Shown here one piece after another: positions 34,035-45,020 of a stretch of 64,000 nucleotides of DNA. The notes under the pieces are model-generated. The model did no database searches. It had not been told where the DNA came from and worked only from the letters and a program-made list of their open reading frames with translations. The first letter of the stretch is position 1. Each line of letters starts with the position of its first letter. Source of the DNA: Megalopta genalis (lineage: Eukaryota > Arthropoda > Insecta > Hymenoptera > Halictidae). The stretch spans positions 8,371,939-8,435,938 of the forward strand of contig NC_135018.1 of assembly GCF_051020955.1 (NCBI RefSeq). The letters run 5' to 3'. The position numbers were made by a program, and so were the translations under genes.

Positions 34035-36749
34035 TTAATGTGCTAGATGTCTACAATAAATGGCATTGTACGTAGAGGCGTGCTATAACGTTCGGTATTA
34101 CAACATTCAGCATAACATTTCACTTTGCTCCTCGAAACCATAACAGTGTTCAATATCGCATTCGACTCTGACGATACATTACAAGGTTGATTTTTATCGC
34201 AGAGGAACGCGGCAAAAAGAGGACGAAGTGGGGTGGGAGGAGGATGGAAAGAGGGTAAAAATTCGCCGGCGTTCCTGCGCGCGAAAACCAGCGAGGCACA
34301 CACTCTCGCGCAATGTGTTTCGCGAACACGCACGCCTCGAAAACGGGCCGGCAGCAAAAATTCCTTCGGGGCGAACGAACGAAAAAAAGAAAAAATCGCA
34401 GGGGAACGAAAAAAGGAAATCGATGGCACAGGCATTTTTTTTTCTGCGTCACGCCGAGCCAACGATCGGGCAAATCGTTTAACGCGGTCGAATAATAATC
34501 CATCGCGTCGTTTTAATGATCGACGAATGCTCGCGCGCGAGTATTCCGCTCCGCGCGAGAGTCGTAATTATTTTCATGGACGCTGTTCCCCGGCGATGTG
34601 CCGGGCCTGGCATTTTACGGCCGCGGGAAGCATGACATCGGTTGAACGTCTACGATCGCAGTTTTCGGCCGAGCATCGGCAATTAGCGACAAAAATCGGG
34701 GCCAATCATGGCCGGCGAAATGGCGCGCGATTCGCTGCGATTTCGCGCGAGTTTGTGAAAGATTTTTTTTTGCTCGCGCAGCTCGCAACAAAATTGACGC
34801 ATCTCGTCGATGTTCAACGCGATTTTTGCCTTTCTGATCGACTGTGTAAAGTATTCCGTTAACATCGTCGCAAGGTATGCGATTGCGTCGGCGAATGTTA
34901 CTGAATTTATGAAATCGTGTTTTCGTTTTGATACGCGACAAGTATCGCGGAACTTTTATACAGAGCAGAATGATCAACGACAGCGGCGTGGACAGATTTA
35001 CACCGACGGGAATCTTAACTTCGCAAAATTAGTTGTATTTATGCAACATAAATTCCGTTGCGGAGTTCAGCGTTGCGAACAACGCGGATGAAAAAAGCGG
35101 AATAAAAAAATATACATACTATAAACAAATCATAAAATCGTGTAAAACACAGATATAAAACGACATCGAACATGTGTAAATAATAATTTTAAAAATGTCA
35201 TACTTCTCGACACATATTGTTAAACAATAAAGAGGTATAAAATTAGTAATCAAAATAAAAAGAAATTATTTTCATAACTTTTCAACTTAATTCTATGAGG
35301 CGTTTGAATACTTATATGGCGTGAAAATTCGATACTATCACTTTTATAGTTATGCAGGCAACGTTCTATATTAAATCGAAAGTTTTCTTCATTCCGATAT
35401 TTATATACTCTACGTTAATATACCGTAAAGTTTATTTAAATATATTTATTATATTTATTATTATTTATTTAAATATATGGCGCATAAGTCAAAGTTATAT
35501 TGTGTGTTTGAATACTTTCGTGTTCACGCGGGTGTACACGTGAATAGGCCGCTGCACGGTACATTGGCAATTTCATCGAATTCTGATCGACTCAAGTCAT
35601 TGTTCGCAAGTTATTGTCCAGACGCAACGTTTACCGAATAGTTCAGGTATTCGGCGATGCAACAAATAAGTATCGACACCGCGGACATTACGCCGTGTTA
35701 ATCACACGTGGCCCCTAGAAAAAAATTGAAAAATCGCAACGAGCTTTGTCAGCGATCGGGAATGATTATTTTTGTACATATATATATATAAGTCGTACAG
35801 GTTGCCAAGCGGCGGCAGCCGAATTGACAGAACTCTCGGAGACTGTAACGCGGTCCGCGTGTACCAACGCACCGCGAAAAAATGATGGAAAATCTGTACA
35901 ATTCACGGATCACAATGGCTATGCACGGCGCAGCGGATTAGAGGTGAAAAAGCACACCGCGCGCGACTAGCGCGGTTTTCGATCGACGACCATTCTATTC
36001 CCGTTCCCCGCCCGTTCGCTATGCGTGCCCCTCGCAGGCCCCCATTTTTCGGCAGACCGGAAGCTGCTGCGGTCGCCGAAACATTTTTCCATGAACACGT
36101 GCGGATGCCGACGCTCGAGTTTTAATAACCGGCCAAAATGGCGAACTCGCTATCCATCGCGCCTGTCTCTCGTACCGGATTCTAAACTGCTCACAAATCT
36201 CGAGAAATCGAGGCGAAATTCGTCAACCTTGTTAAAATTCTCGTCTTTCGGCAATCAGAATTTATCGGTTCTGCAACGGTCGCGTACACCCATCCATCAA
36301 TTTACGCAGCACTATTTTAGGCGAGCCTCTTTCTTAAGCGGTAAATTATGTAAACTATTTACGCGATATTTTTATACGCTACATTAATTGATGCGATCTT
36401 ACGCAGACGATAATTCATGGTAAAGCTCTTGAATCGGCCAAAAAATTGGAAAGTGTCACGAGCTTTCGAATTTCGATAAAATTTAATGAAATGTTGCAGC
36501 GAATATCAGCAAATTTATGAAAACATGTCTGTTTAGCTTGTTGAACCCAATATCGAATCGCGTCCATGTAATTTATCGTTCTTAAAAACCTGTAATAAAA
36601 TGTATGAATAAGCCGTGGATTACAACTTGAGGTTCGTGACTAAATACACATGCTTCACTGTATAGCGAATAAATCTCACCTGAGATTTGAAAGCTCATTA
36701 TTATGAGCTTTATTAAAAGCGAAAACGAAACGAGAAATGATGGAACAAT
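34035..36749. other. Non-coding stretch, no gene seen
   Basis: A CpG-rich block (34210-34900) has few stop codons and therefore long meaningless frames on both strands. It is followed by an AT-rich block (35100-35540) and a mixed block. I see no element boundaries. Confidence 0.45.
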
Positions 36750-36923
36750 TAGAAAAAATTTTCTCTAATTAACGCTGAAATTGTTTATTATTATTAACTA
36801 TTATTTGAGAGTTACCGATTGTCAATAACTATAAAAACGGACCGCAAGGTTCAAATAATCTCCACTTCCCAAATTGTCCATTTTTTATACAATTTGAGCG
36901 TCGATTAGGGAGAATTTACTGTA
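36750..36923. mobile_element. Family C palindromic MITE, copy 4 (degraded left arm)
   Basis: The right arm is recognisable: AACTATAAAAACGGACCGCA, CTTCCCAAATTGTCCATTTT and the terminal GATTAGGGAGAATTTACTGTA block. The left end has decayed to AAAATTTTCTCTAATTAACG. Confidence 0.65.
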
Positions 36924-37156
36924 TTTAGTTAAAATGCGAGATATATCATCTTTATCGATTTGTACAATAAATTGTTTTGTATACGATTCGCCTTAGATTG
37001 AGCTGATTCCAAGTAAAAGATATTCGAAAAAGCAGATGATCGTGCGAAGGAACGGCAGGCAACAGTAATAGAAATGTCCGTGGATAGAAGAGAAAACTGG
37101 TCACAGTATCCTGTGTAGGCGATGGAAAAAGAAGGCTGAGAAACTCCTGGCTGCGA

Positions 37157-37252
37157 GCAGACTAGCAGTCTAGCAGTCTAGCAGAGTCTGGCAGTCTAGC
37201 AGTCTAGCAGCCTAGCAGCCTAGCAGCCGAGCAGTCGAGCAACCGAGCAGCT
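37157..37252 (+). repeat. GCAGTCTAG tandem repeat
   Basis: About ten units of nine bases, GCAGTCTAG drifting to GCAGCCTAG and GCAGCCGAG, end at CAGCTGG. Confidence 0.9.
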
Positions 37253-37581
37253 GGATACGAGGCTCATTAAACCGGGAATGCTGATTGCATTAGCCCTCGG
37301 CGAGTCTTTTCACCTCCCTTGGCTGTTAAATGGCTGTGCAGCTCCGTCGGTTTCGTGCACACATTGATTTCACACCGGAACCGCGGCCTGCAATTAGAAA
37401 GCCTCGCGCCTAACCGCGTGATCTAATCGACGCGGCACGGCTCCTCCGCTCCGCGGCGGTGGCGGCTCCAACTTTTGTTGCTTTTAAACTCGTCTGCAAA
37501 CTTCTCCGAGATTCGCGAGCCGCAAACATTGGGATTTAGAGCTGCTCGGGACACTCGGAGATTATCGATACTTCATCTATG

Positions 37582-37778
37582 TACAGTAAATTCATCATAA
37601 TCGTCACTCAGGTTATAAACGAAAATAGGAAATTTGAGAAGAGGTGATACGTTTTTGTAGCCGCTGATAGTCAACAACGATAAAAACGAGTCGCGAGGCT
37701 CGAATAATCGTATCTTCTCTTTCCAAATTGTCGATTTTTGTATACAAGCTAAGCGACAATTGGAGAGAATTTACTGTA
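37582..37778. mobile_element. Family C palindromic MITE, copy 5
   Basis: The ends are TACAGTAAATTCATCATAAT and ATTGGAGAGAATTTACTGTA. The centre carries AACGATAAAAACGAGTCGCG and the right arm TCTTTCCAAATTGTCG, matching the other copies. The left arm is partly deleted. Confidence 0.8.
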
Positions 37779-38155
37779 CCTATTCATTGCATAAATTACA
37801 GTAGATCCTCGATTATCCGACCTTCCAATAGCCGAATTCTTCATTATCGAAAAATAAATTATCGAATAAATCAACCTAGATGCGATCTATATGAAGCACT
37901 ATTTATTATAGAGTAAATAAGTACACCATTTATTTAGAATGCACAGGTAAAAGTCTCTTGTCACAAGGATAAAGAAAATACAGTAAGCTCGTAGTTGATG
38001 AAAAATAGCATAGCATTATAGTTGTTAAGCAATAACGTATGAGTAAGATTAAAACGGATGCCACAAGATTACAGAAAATTTAGGTTCGTCGTGTCGCATT
38101 CGTGACGCAGCGTTTAAAGTCGAAAAGTCAGTTGCCAAAAGAATTAAAATTGTTT

Positions 38156-38671
38156 CTACCAATCACCATGTCGGTTTTGCTTGCTAAATCTATCGTATTT
38201 ATTTTATCGTATTCTATCTGTCTTGAAAACTTGTAATATAAATATAATATATATTTAGTAAGTAACATAACATAATATATATTGAGTAAATAATATAATA
38301 TATATTATGTAAATAATATAACATAATATACAAAATGAGTCACAAATTAGTCCCCACGATTTTTCAGCCCTTTCCGATGGTCTGATAAAAAAATGTTTCG
38401 CATCAACATTAATTAATTTCTACCAATCACCATATCGGTTTTGCTTGCTAAATCTATCGTATTTATTTTATCGTATTCTATCTGTCTTGAAAACTTGTAA
38501 TATAAATATAATATATATTTAGTAAATAACATAACATAATATATATTGAGTAAATAATATAATATATATTATATAAATAATATAATATAATATACAAAAT
38601 GAGTCACAAATTAGTCCCCACGATTTTTCAGCCCTTTCCGATGGTCTGATAAAAAAATGTTTCGCATCAAA
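38156..38671 (+). repeat. 264-bp direct tandem duplication
   Basis: Copy 1 (38156-38419) and copy 2 (38420-38671) both start CTACCAATCACCAT(G/A)TCGG and stay nearly identical through an AT-rich block and into the Family G end. Only a handful of differences are visible, so the duplication is recent. It copied the left part of the G element together with its left flank. Confidence 0.85.
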
Positions 38672-38789
38672 ATTTATTAATACTTAACCGACAAGAAATT
38701 CCAATGAACTTTGATGGGAAATATTTTGTTGTCAGACCATCGAAAGGGACTGAAAAATCGGTGGGGTCTAATTCGTGACTCAGCCTGTA
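38593..38789. mobile_element. Family G foldback element
   Basis: The left arm TACAAAATGAGTCACAAATT continues into CCCCACGATTTTTCAGCCC and CGATGGTCTGATAAAAAAAT. The right arm is its inverted counterpart, ending GACTCAGCCTGTA. The total is 197 bp with a short loop and no frame. A second left end at 38329 belongs to the tandem duplication. Confidence 0.75.
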
Positions 38790-39816
38790 TATAAATAGTG
38801 TTCATAAATCAACAAACTAAAAGGAATAAAGAAATTTAATATGTCTTATTCGATAAACGCAAAGTTAATTATACCCGAAAACAAACTGAAAGCAATTGGT
38901 CATCCCACAGTAACCGGATCCGTTAACCTAGGAAAAATCGCGATGTCAGTCCTTGGTTCCAGATCCTTGTTTTTCTCGATGGTTCGTTTCTATTACACGG
39001 ACTGGGAGGGGGGGGGGGGGGGCGTCTCGAGCAGGAGCTCGGTCGAGCGCCTTAACGGGATTCATTCGCGTCCGTACGTGGTGTCCGCACACGTATCCAG
39101 CCCCGCCGCGTCGGGTAATTGCCGCCCTTTCAGAAACAAACTGCTGCGTTCATGGAGTCTCGGATCGAGTAAAAGAAAACCAGGGAAAAATCTCCGTGTG
39201 CCTGCTAAAGTGCTGAAAAGTGTTTCGATGCGCTCGTGCTAATCGGCCCGTTAAAGCCCGTCCACCACCCCCCTCCCCCCTGGTTCGCAGCGCCCTTCTT
39301 CGAGACGGCGCCGAAAGAATCGGCATTCGCTGTTCAACCGAACTGAGCTTAATCGTTTAACGTTGTCACGTTAGGCTGAGACCCGGCGATCGAGAATTCT
39401 CGCGACCCTAGCCTTCCGGAGAAAAAAAGAAGTATAGACTGTGGATAATGCGCGAGGAAATTCGAACGAGAGAGGCAGCCCGGAGAGCTCGGGAGAGAGG
39501 TGTCTGGAAAAAGTGACTTTCGTTTAGGAAAGCCGGAGATTTTTTCGTCGAAAGCTTTCGTGGAGAGAAGATTGTGCAGCGAATCGAGCGTGATCAATTT
39601 TACGCGAGAAATTATTTGTTGTATAGTATTAATATGAGTGTGTAAAGTATAATACGAGTGTGTGTATCTCTTTCTATTGTATCTTTTCTTTTATTGTATC
39701 GTCTGTTTTCTTTTTTCTTAGCTTCTTTTAGTTTGCTGCTTGCGCGACATAATGTCATACTCTTGTAACACAGTTTGTCAATTAAATATTATTATTATTA
39801 TTATTACAATTATTAC
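38790..39816. other. Non-coding stretch with a G homopolymer
   Basis: A run of 15 G lies at 39008-39022 in a GC-rich patch. One TAGACTGTGGA-type end occurs at 39434. No gene is supported. Confidence 0.5.
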
Positions 39817-40193
39817 TAGACTGCGATTCATTGTGCAAAATAAACATAGTTTATCTCGAGTGCAACAGATTAAAAGAAATTTGTCGTTTGTTCTCTTTCT
39901 TAATTTGTCTAATAGGTTTTATAATTAGACCGCAGATGTGGATGCATTTACGGCAAAATTTAGGACAGCAAGAAAGAATAAAAAATTCTTTTAAGTACCA
40001 ACTTTTAATCTATGAAAATATATATATATCCTCAAAGAAAGAGTGAACGTGCTGTACAGTTTCTTTTTCTTGCAATCGATGGGGATAATTTCTATTCTCC
40101 ATGAAAATTATCCGCAATCTACTTACAATCTTTCCACTGTTTTGTATTCTACTTACATATTTTTCTCATAAATGCATAAAATCCGCAGTCTAA
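39817..40193. mobile_element. Candidate MITE bounded by TAGACTGCGGA-type ends
   Basis: The left end TAGACTGCGATTCATTGTGC and the right end (reverse complement TAGACTGCGGATTTTATGCA) are inverted and give an element of about 377 bp. A further TAGACCGCAGATGTGGATGC start lies inside at 39926, so nesting or a dimer is possible. Similar single ends occur at ten or more other places in the right half of the window. Confidence 0.5.
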
Positions 40194-41189
40194 TTATTAT
40201 CATTTATCTATGGATGAAAATAGATGAGAAATGATTCCAATAACGCCTTTCGTACTTCATCTTGCAAAAATACATATAAAAGGAAATCCCCATGTCAATG
40301 AATTGACCATAGCACTTCGTGTGAAATAAAAATTGTCTGGATCAATTGTAAGAATCGGCAGCCAAATAAAAATAGTAGATTTACATTCATAATTTTTGTT
40401 ATCATTCATAATTTTTTCAGAGTCTTCAATTTCACTTGTTGGTCCTTCCCGAATAATATAGAATTATTTAATAATTATTAATAATCATTACAAGGACGGT
40501 TTCGAGTGAAACAAAACCATGCGCGACAAAATTGAACAATTCATTCTAAACAGATCTAAACGTCAGCCTTTGACTTGGGAATCCGACCATCGAAAACTGT
40601 CGGGTACGGATGCAAATTGTTAATGTTAACTGAATTTTACATGGTTAGTAGAAGTTTAATTTATGGAGGTCCGTGTCTTTCTTGTTATTCGGGGATCCGA
40701 AGTTTGGTGTCGCTGGCAACGAACGTGTCGTTCGGTAGATACAGACAGCGCGACACAGACGCTGTCACTCTAACAGATATTACAGGAACGCGAAGACGTA
40801 GGGACGAGGGAATTTGACTTTAAAATTAAGGGTCCAATTCAGAAGTTCGTTGGGGGCCATAATGAAGAGATCAACTTTAATATTTCACGAACTTGACTTT
40901 TTAATATTTCATTCAACCGGTTTCGAACTTCTGAATGGCGCCACAGACTGCTAGTGTATACCCGACCCATTTACATACACCTCTCTATACCAAAACTAGG
41001 CTCTCAGTCTATAGGCACTTCCGCCCACGATTTCCATTCGAATCGAATTCGAATCGTCTGGACACGATTTACAAAAAGACACAGAAATGGAAAGCGATCT
41101 TTGCCGAAACTATCCTTCGACAGCGGTAATCGTGCTCGATTATTACTCTATGCTCGCAATTGATTCGGTATACTACATATACTATTCCA
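40194..41189. other. Non-coding stretch, no gene seen
   Basis: Mixed AT-rich sequence without recognisable repeats or protein-like frames. Confidence 0.5.
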
Positions 41190-41530
41190 TACAGGGTGGG
41201 TGAAAAATCGTGGCACAACCGGCCAGAGAATGATCATACGTAGAGAAGTAAGTCGAAAACTAGAAGTAACATTTTTTCATTTCAGATTTCGTTTTCGAGA
41301 AAAATAAGTTTAAAAATCCGTCAGGTTCGTATGGCTTGTAGTATGACGAGAAGTAGAATACGTGTACGATGGTCAGACGCGCCACTTGATTCCTATTGAA
41401 TAGTATTATTTTCTCAACCAATTTTTGTTCTCTAAAACGAAGCCTTAAATGATAGGATGTTATCCATATCTTCGATTTATTTTTGCATGTAGTAACATCC
41501 CCTGGCTGATTGTACCATGATTTTTATGTA
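41190..41530. mobile_element. Family B foldback element, copy 1
   Basis: The left arm TACAGGGTGGGTGAAAAATC continues to GTGGCACAACCGGCCAGAGAA. The right arm is its inverted counterpart, CATCCCCTGGCTGATTGTAC then CATGATTTTTATGTA. The centre contains CGCGCCACTTGATTCCTATT, which reappears inverted in the copy at 63764. The right terminal CCCTGTA block has decayed. Confidence 0.7.
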
Positions 41531-41868
41531 CTAATGTACAAACAATTTCAAATCAGATTTATTCCCCTCAAGTCAGAAGTTCTCCAAAAATTGTATATTG
41601 TCAGATTTGTCTAAAACTTGTTTATACGCATTTATTTTCTTTATTTTCCAGCTCTCGTTGCTACACGTTAAAAACACTGTCCACAAGAAAAGGAAAACGT
41701 GTCGCGATATCTGGCACGCTTTTTATCTCGAAAGAGTAACGAACGATCGCAGAACGAAGAACTCAGAACTAATTGTAAAGGAACCAAGTGTCATTAATCA
41801 TTAGTTACAATGCAGCATACGAACGAAGTAGTAGTCTAGGCAGTGTGAAAATTCGGTTCATTATAAAA

Positions 41869-42102
41869 ATGAGAACAAGAGTAGCAAAAGACGCAGAGCA
41901 GACGAAAAAGGGAAAATGCTACCAGTGTGTAACGGAGGGAAAAAGCGAACGAATGAAGTGTAATTGTTTAACGACACCGAAACGGGCGCGTCAGAAATGC
42001 GAAAATCATGTGTGCAGAAACCATTCGGTAAATATTGTATTCCCATGTTTAACATCTCATGTTAGTACACGATTTTATAATACCATTTTACTCGATAAAT
42101 AA
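41869..42102 (+). pseudogene. piggyBac-type transposase C-terminal cysteine-rich domain, remnant
   Basis: An open frame from 41788 (first Met codon at 41869) to the stop at 42100-42102 encodes a basic linker followed by a cysteine cluster. The linker ends KKGKCYQC, a CNC follows 10 residues later, and then KCENHVCRNH and a Cys seven residues on. The C-x4-C-x2-H-x(4-6)-C core matches the spacing of the C-terminal cysteine-rich domain of piggyBac transposases, which in that family binds the subterminal part of the transposon end. The catalytic DDE core is absent: upstream sequence (41598-41787) is in another frame and is not recognisable. I infer an old, truncated transposase copy. A chance cysteine-rich frame or another zinc-binding protein cannot be excluded by eye. 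Confidence 0.5.
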
Positions 42103-43190
42103 ACAACCAAACCCGTTAGATACACCATCTTACAAATAATTCTGGACTGAAAAAGCACTATCCCCTGGATCTAAACAATAAATTTAATACTCAATAGTAA
42201 GATCTAACAAGTGAATCGAAAGAAACCTATATTACACTCCACGCGTCATTATGCTCGGGTCAGCAGAATTGCTCATAATTCTCTTTGGGAATTGATTGCA
42301 ATTAAACGTCGTTATAAAAAGAAAAGAAAACATAAATCGATATAAATTTAACGAAATGGAATATCGTAAAAATATGTAACTTCTCAACAACATGTACCTT
42401 AGACAACATTTAAGATTGTAAATAAAAAGCAATTTAACGAAAACACGTGTGCTATTATAATTACGAAGTACAGAATACCTAAAGATCGGTTAGCTATTCG
42501 AGGAACAAACTTTGTGCAGGATAAATGTATAAAAAGGGGTGTGGGTTCGAGGAGCTTCCCCCCCCCCCCCTCCCGGTAAGCTTCCGCGTGACAGCAAAAG
42601 GCTCGGGAGTTCTAGGGTTATTTCCGTCCTCTGCCGGCGCATCGATGTATCTAATTTGCTTATCCGTCGCGAGCTCCTCGTCTTTTTCTCCTTGTCTCGC
42701 TTTTTCTTACAATCTCGCTCCCGGTCCACGATGCAACCCCCTCTCTGCCCCCATTCGCCACCCGCACCGCCCGTGGCCGTGTTCCCAGTAGCCATTAAAA
42801 TGATAAAATAATGTTTGCGATGGTAAGTGCCACTAAAGCCCGCCGCTTAACCACACCCGCCGGCTCACCCCTCGTAAAGAAGCCGACCCTCGACTTTGTA
42901 CCATCTTGTCGAACCACTTCTCGCTCACGCTCGTTCGCCCCGGTGCTAATTTACGGACGCCGTACTCGAGGCGGCGACGAGTAATCGATTTATGGGCTCG
43001 ATGAACGAAAACGGATCGGGGGACGACCCGGGTTCCCGAGGACGCCGCTGGGTTTTCGGCGGAGAAAGAAACCGGTGACAGCTGGATGCGGCAGTCATTG
43101 ATGCTCCACTCGATCGAACCGACGTTCGCCTGCTCCGATCGTCTGCTGCAATTATTCCGGAGTTTTTCCGTCGGTCGGTTAATCGCCTGT
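42103..43190. other. Non-coding stretch with a C homopolymer
   Basis: It contains a run of 13 C at 42558-42570 and a GC-rich block (42840-43190). Frames on both strands in the GC-rich block are artefacts of low stop frequency. Confidence 0.5.
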
Positions 43191-43532
43191 TTAACCCTTT
43201 CGATACGAGCGCCGGATATATCCGACATCCATCTGGTCACCTGTGTGGCCGAGCGCCGGATATATCCGGCATCCATCTGATAACCAATATGGACGAGTGC
43301 CGAATACATCTGGCATCCATGTAAGCCATATTTCTGTAGGTCCTTTACGGAATGTTTACAAGAAACATTTAAAGAGAGATTTAGAAACGGATTAAGCACA
43401 GACATTACTTAACGCTTAAGAAAATCTTCGTACAAAAGTGGACTGACCCTGCGTTATGTGCGCATTTTCGGCGCGACACCCCGTACAGCGGGAGTGTCAC
43501 GGCGGACAACGCGCTCGTACCGAAAGGGTTAA
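43191..43532. mobile_element. Family D TTAA element with 44-bp palindromic iterons (D1)
   Basis: The left end TTAACCCTTTCGATACGAGC and the right end (reverse complement TTAACCCTTTCGGTACGAGC) are inverted repeats with one mismatch in 20, each carrying TTAA. Length is 342 bp. At the left, CCGGATATATCCGA (43212), CCGGATATATCCGG (43256) and CCGAATACATCTGG (43300) are three copies of one palindrome exactly 44 bp apart, the first centred 28.5 bp from the outer T. Each sits in GAGCGCC..CATCCATCTG context. No frame encodes a transposase. TTAA duplication and CCC start are the hallmarks of piggyBac-like elements, so I call it a piggyBac-type MITE. Confidence 0.8.
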
Positions 43533-43536
43533 TATG

Positions 43537-43580
43537 TAGACTGCGGATCTTCCAACGAAATGAAAATTGTCTGTGTCATG
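43537..43580 (+). repeat. TAGACTGCGGA-type end
   Basis: TAGACTGCGGATCTTCCAAC followed by GAAAATTGTCTGTGTCATG, five bases after the D1 element. Related ends occur at 44363, 53393, 60813 and 61946 (plus) and 56408, 58152, 60986 and 62631 (minus). Confidence 0.55.
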
Positions 43581-44362
43581 TGCGAGAAGTTTCACAGAGA
43601 TCGTTTCTTCTTTTATTATTCTGTGGAAGACGAACGGTTTTCGATGGCCGGTTCGATGATCGTTTCGACTCATAATAAAGTTTAGGGTTGGAAACTAAGG
43701 CCGACACTGCCACCGGACGCTGTCCTTGTACGGAATGCTATCGCATAGAGTAGCTATCGTGAGCCAGTTAATACGGGGTAACCAGTTATCGTGTCTTTGG
43801 TTCAATTTCAGGCATAATTAACTTTATATTTATCGTATTAAACATATCAAATTTGTTTATTTAAATTCGATTAATTCTTCGTTTGTTAAAATTAAACACG
43901 TAAAAGACAGAAGTATTGAAAATACCACGAAAATTATTTCAATTTTTTGATAATGAGCTCGCGAGATTTTGTGCAAAGCTTACGACAAAATTAAGAAAAT
44001 ACTGAACGAATGAAGATCAATGTTCGGTAATATAAATCGTTCTAGGTAAGATATCACAATGTTAATTGTATTGATAAAATGTACTGAGATTACGGAAAAA
44101 CGAAACAGTGATTAATTTATTTGAATTTCTGTTTCTGCTTTCAATTTCAGCAGTTCATTTACTGTGCACAGTAACTGAACCCATTTCTCAAATCTACTTT
44201 TCACTCGATGCGTTAGCTACTGTGCTGCTTACCGCACGATAGGTCTACATAACCTTAAATCTCAAATCACCTCCGTCAGATTTTTAAAGACGTGAAATGT
44301 AAATATGAAATTTTGTTGAAGCGGTCATCTTTAATGTGAACTTTTAAATGACTTGTCATTAT

Positions 44363-44400
44363 TAGACTGCCAATCTTTATGCAAAATAAAAATTGTCGGG
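44363..44400 (+). repeat. TAGACTGCGGA-type end
   Basis: TAGACTGCCAATCTTTATGC followed by AAAATAAAAATTGTCGGG; the second half defines the longer form of the motif. Confidence 0.6.
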
Positions 44401-44471
44401 GTTAGAAATAAATTTTGCATCGTCGTTAAGAAGATCGAAAGCAAAGGAAGTACGAGCAGTTTCGGGGAAAG

Positions 44472-44740
44472 GATAATTTTAGTACACGTGGAAACTTAGC
44501 GGTTACCAACAGAAATAATGTAACTGGAACAAGGAATAAATTTAATAGTCACGATGCAAAGATAGAATAATCGAGATGGGTGTTGCAGGAGAGACAGTCG
44601 GGCGGTTAGTGGAAAATGTGGAGGAACGATAATTTTGGTATGCAGAAAACAGGATGTAACGGTCGAGATAATGGAGAGGAAGTGGAATAAGACATAAATT
44701 TAATAGTCCGAAAAGAGAGATGTTAAAATGTGTGTCCTAG

Positions 44741-44794
<54 letters not shown>

Positions 44795-45020
44795 AGAGGC
44801 GAGAACATTTAGGTGGAGGAAAATGCGGCGAAACGATAATTTTGGTATGTTGAAAATATAGTATGGAGCCGGAGAAATAACCGAGGGGGAAGTCGAACAA
44901 GGCATAAATTTAATAATCGAGATGTAGAGGTGGAACAGCCGAAACCCGTGAAAGAGAGAACGGGCTCGGAGACTATAGGGGCAAGGATAATTTTAGTATG
45001 TAGAGAAGAGGGTAAAGGGA
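44472..45020 (+). repeat. Degenerate 150-bp tandem repeat with an internal (GA)n
   Basis: GATAATTTT(A/G)GTA starts related units at 44472, 44628, 44835 and 44986. Later in each unit come GGAACAAGGAATAAATTTAA / GGAATAAGACATAAATTTAA / CGAACAAGGCATAAATTTAA and TAATCGAGATG. Spacing is 156, 207 and 151 bp; the longer interval is explained by a (GA)n expansion of about 49 bases at 44743-44791. This is an old satellite-like array. Confidence 0.75.
44743..44791 (+). repeat. (GA)n microsatellite
   Basis: About 24 tandem GA units inside the second unit of the 150-bp array. Confidence 0.95.

Noticed and set aside
34233..34862. 209-codon plus-strand open frame
   Set aside because: It lies in CpG-rich DNA with few stops; minus-strand frames of similar length overlap it.
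42833..43405. 190-codon minus-strand open frame
   Set aside because: It crosses into the D1 transposon and its repeats reflect the 44-bp iterons, not a protein.
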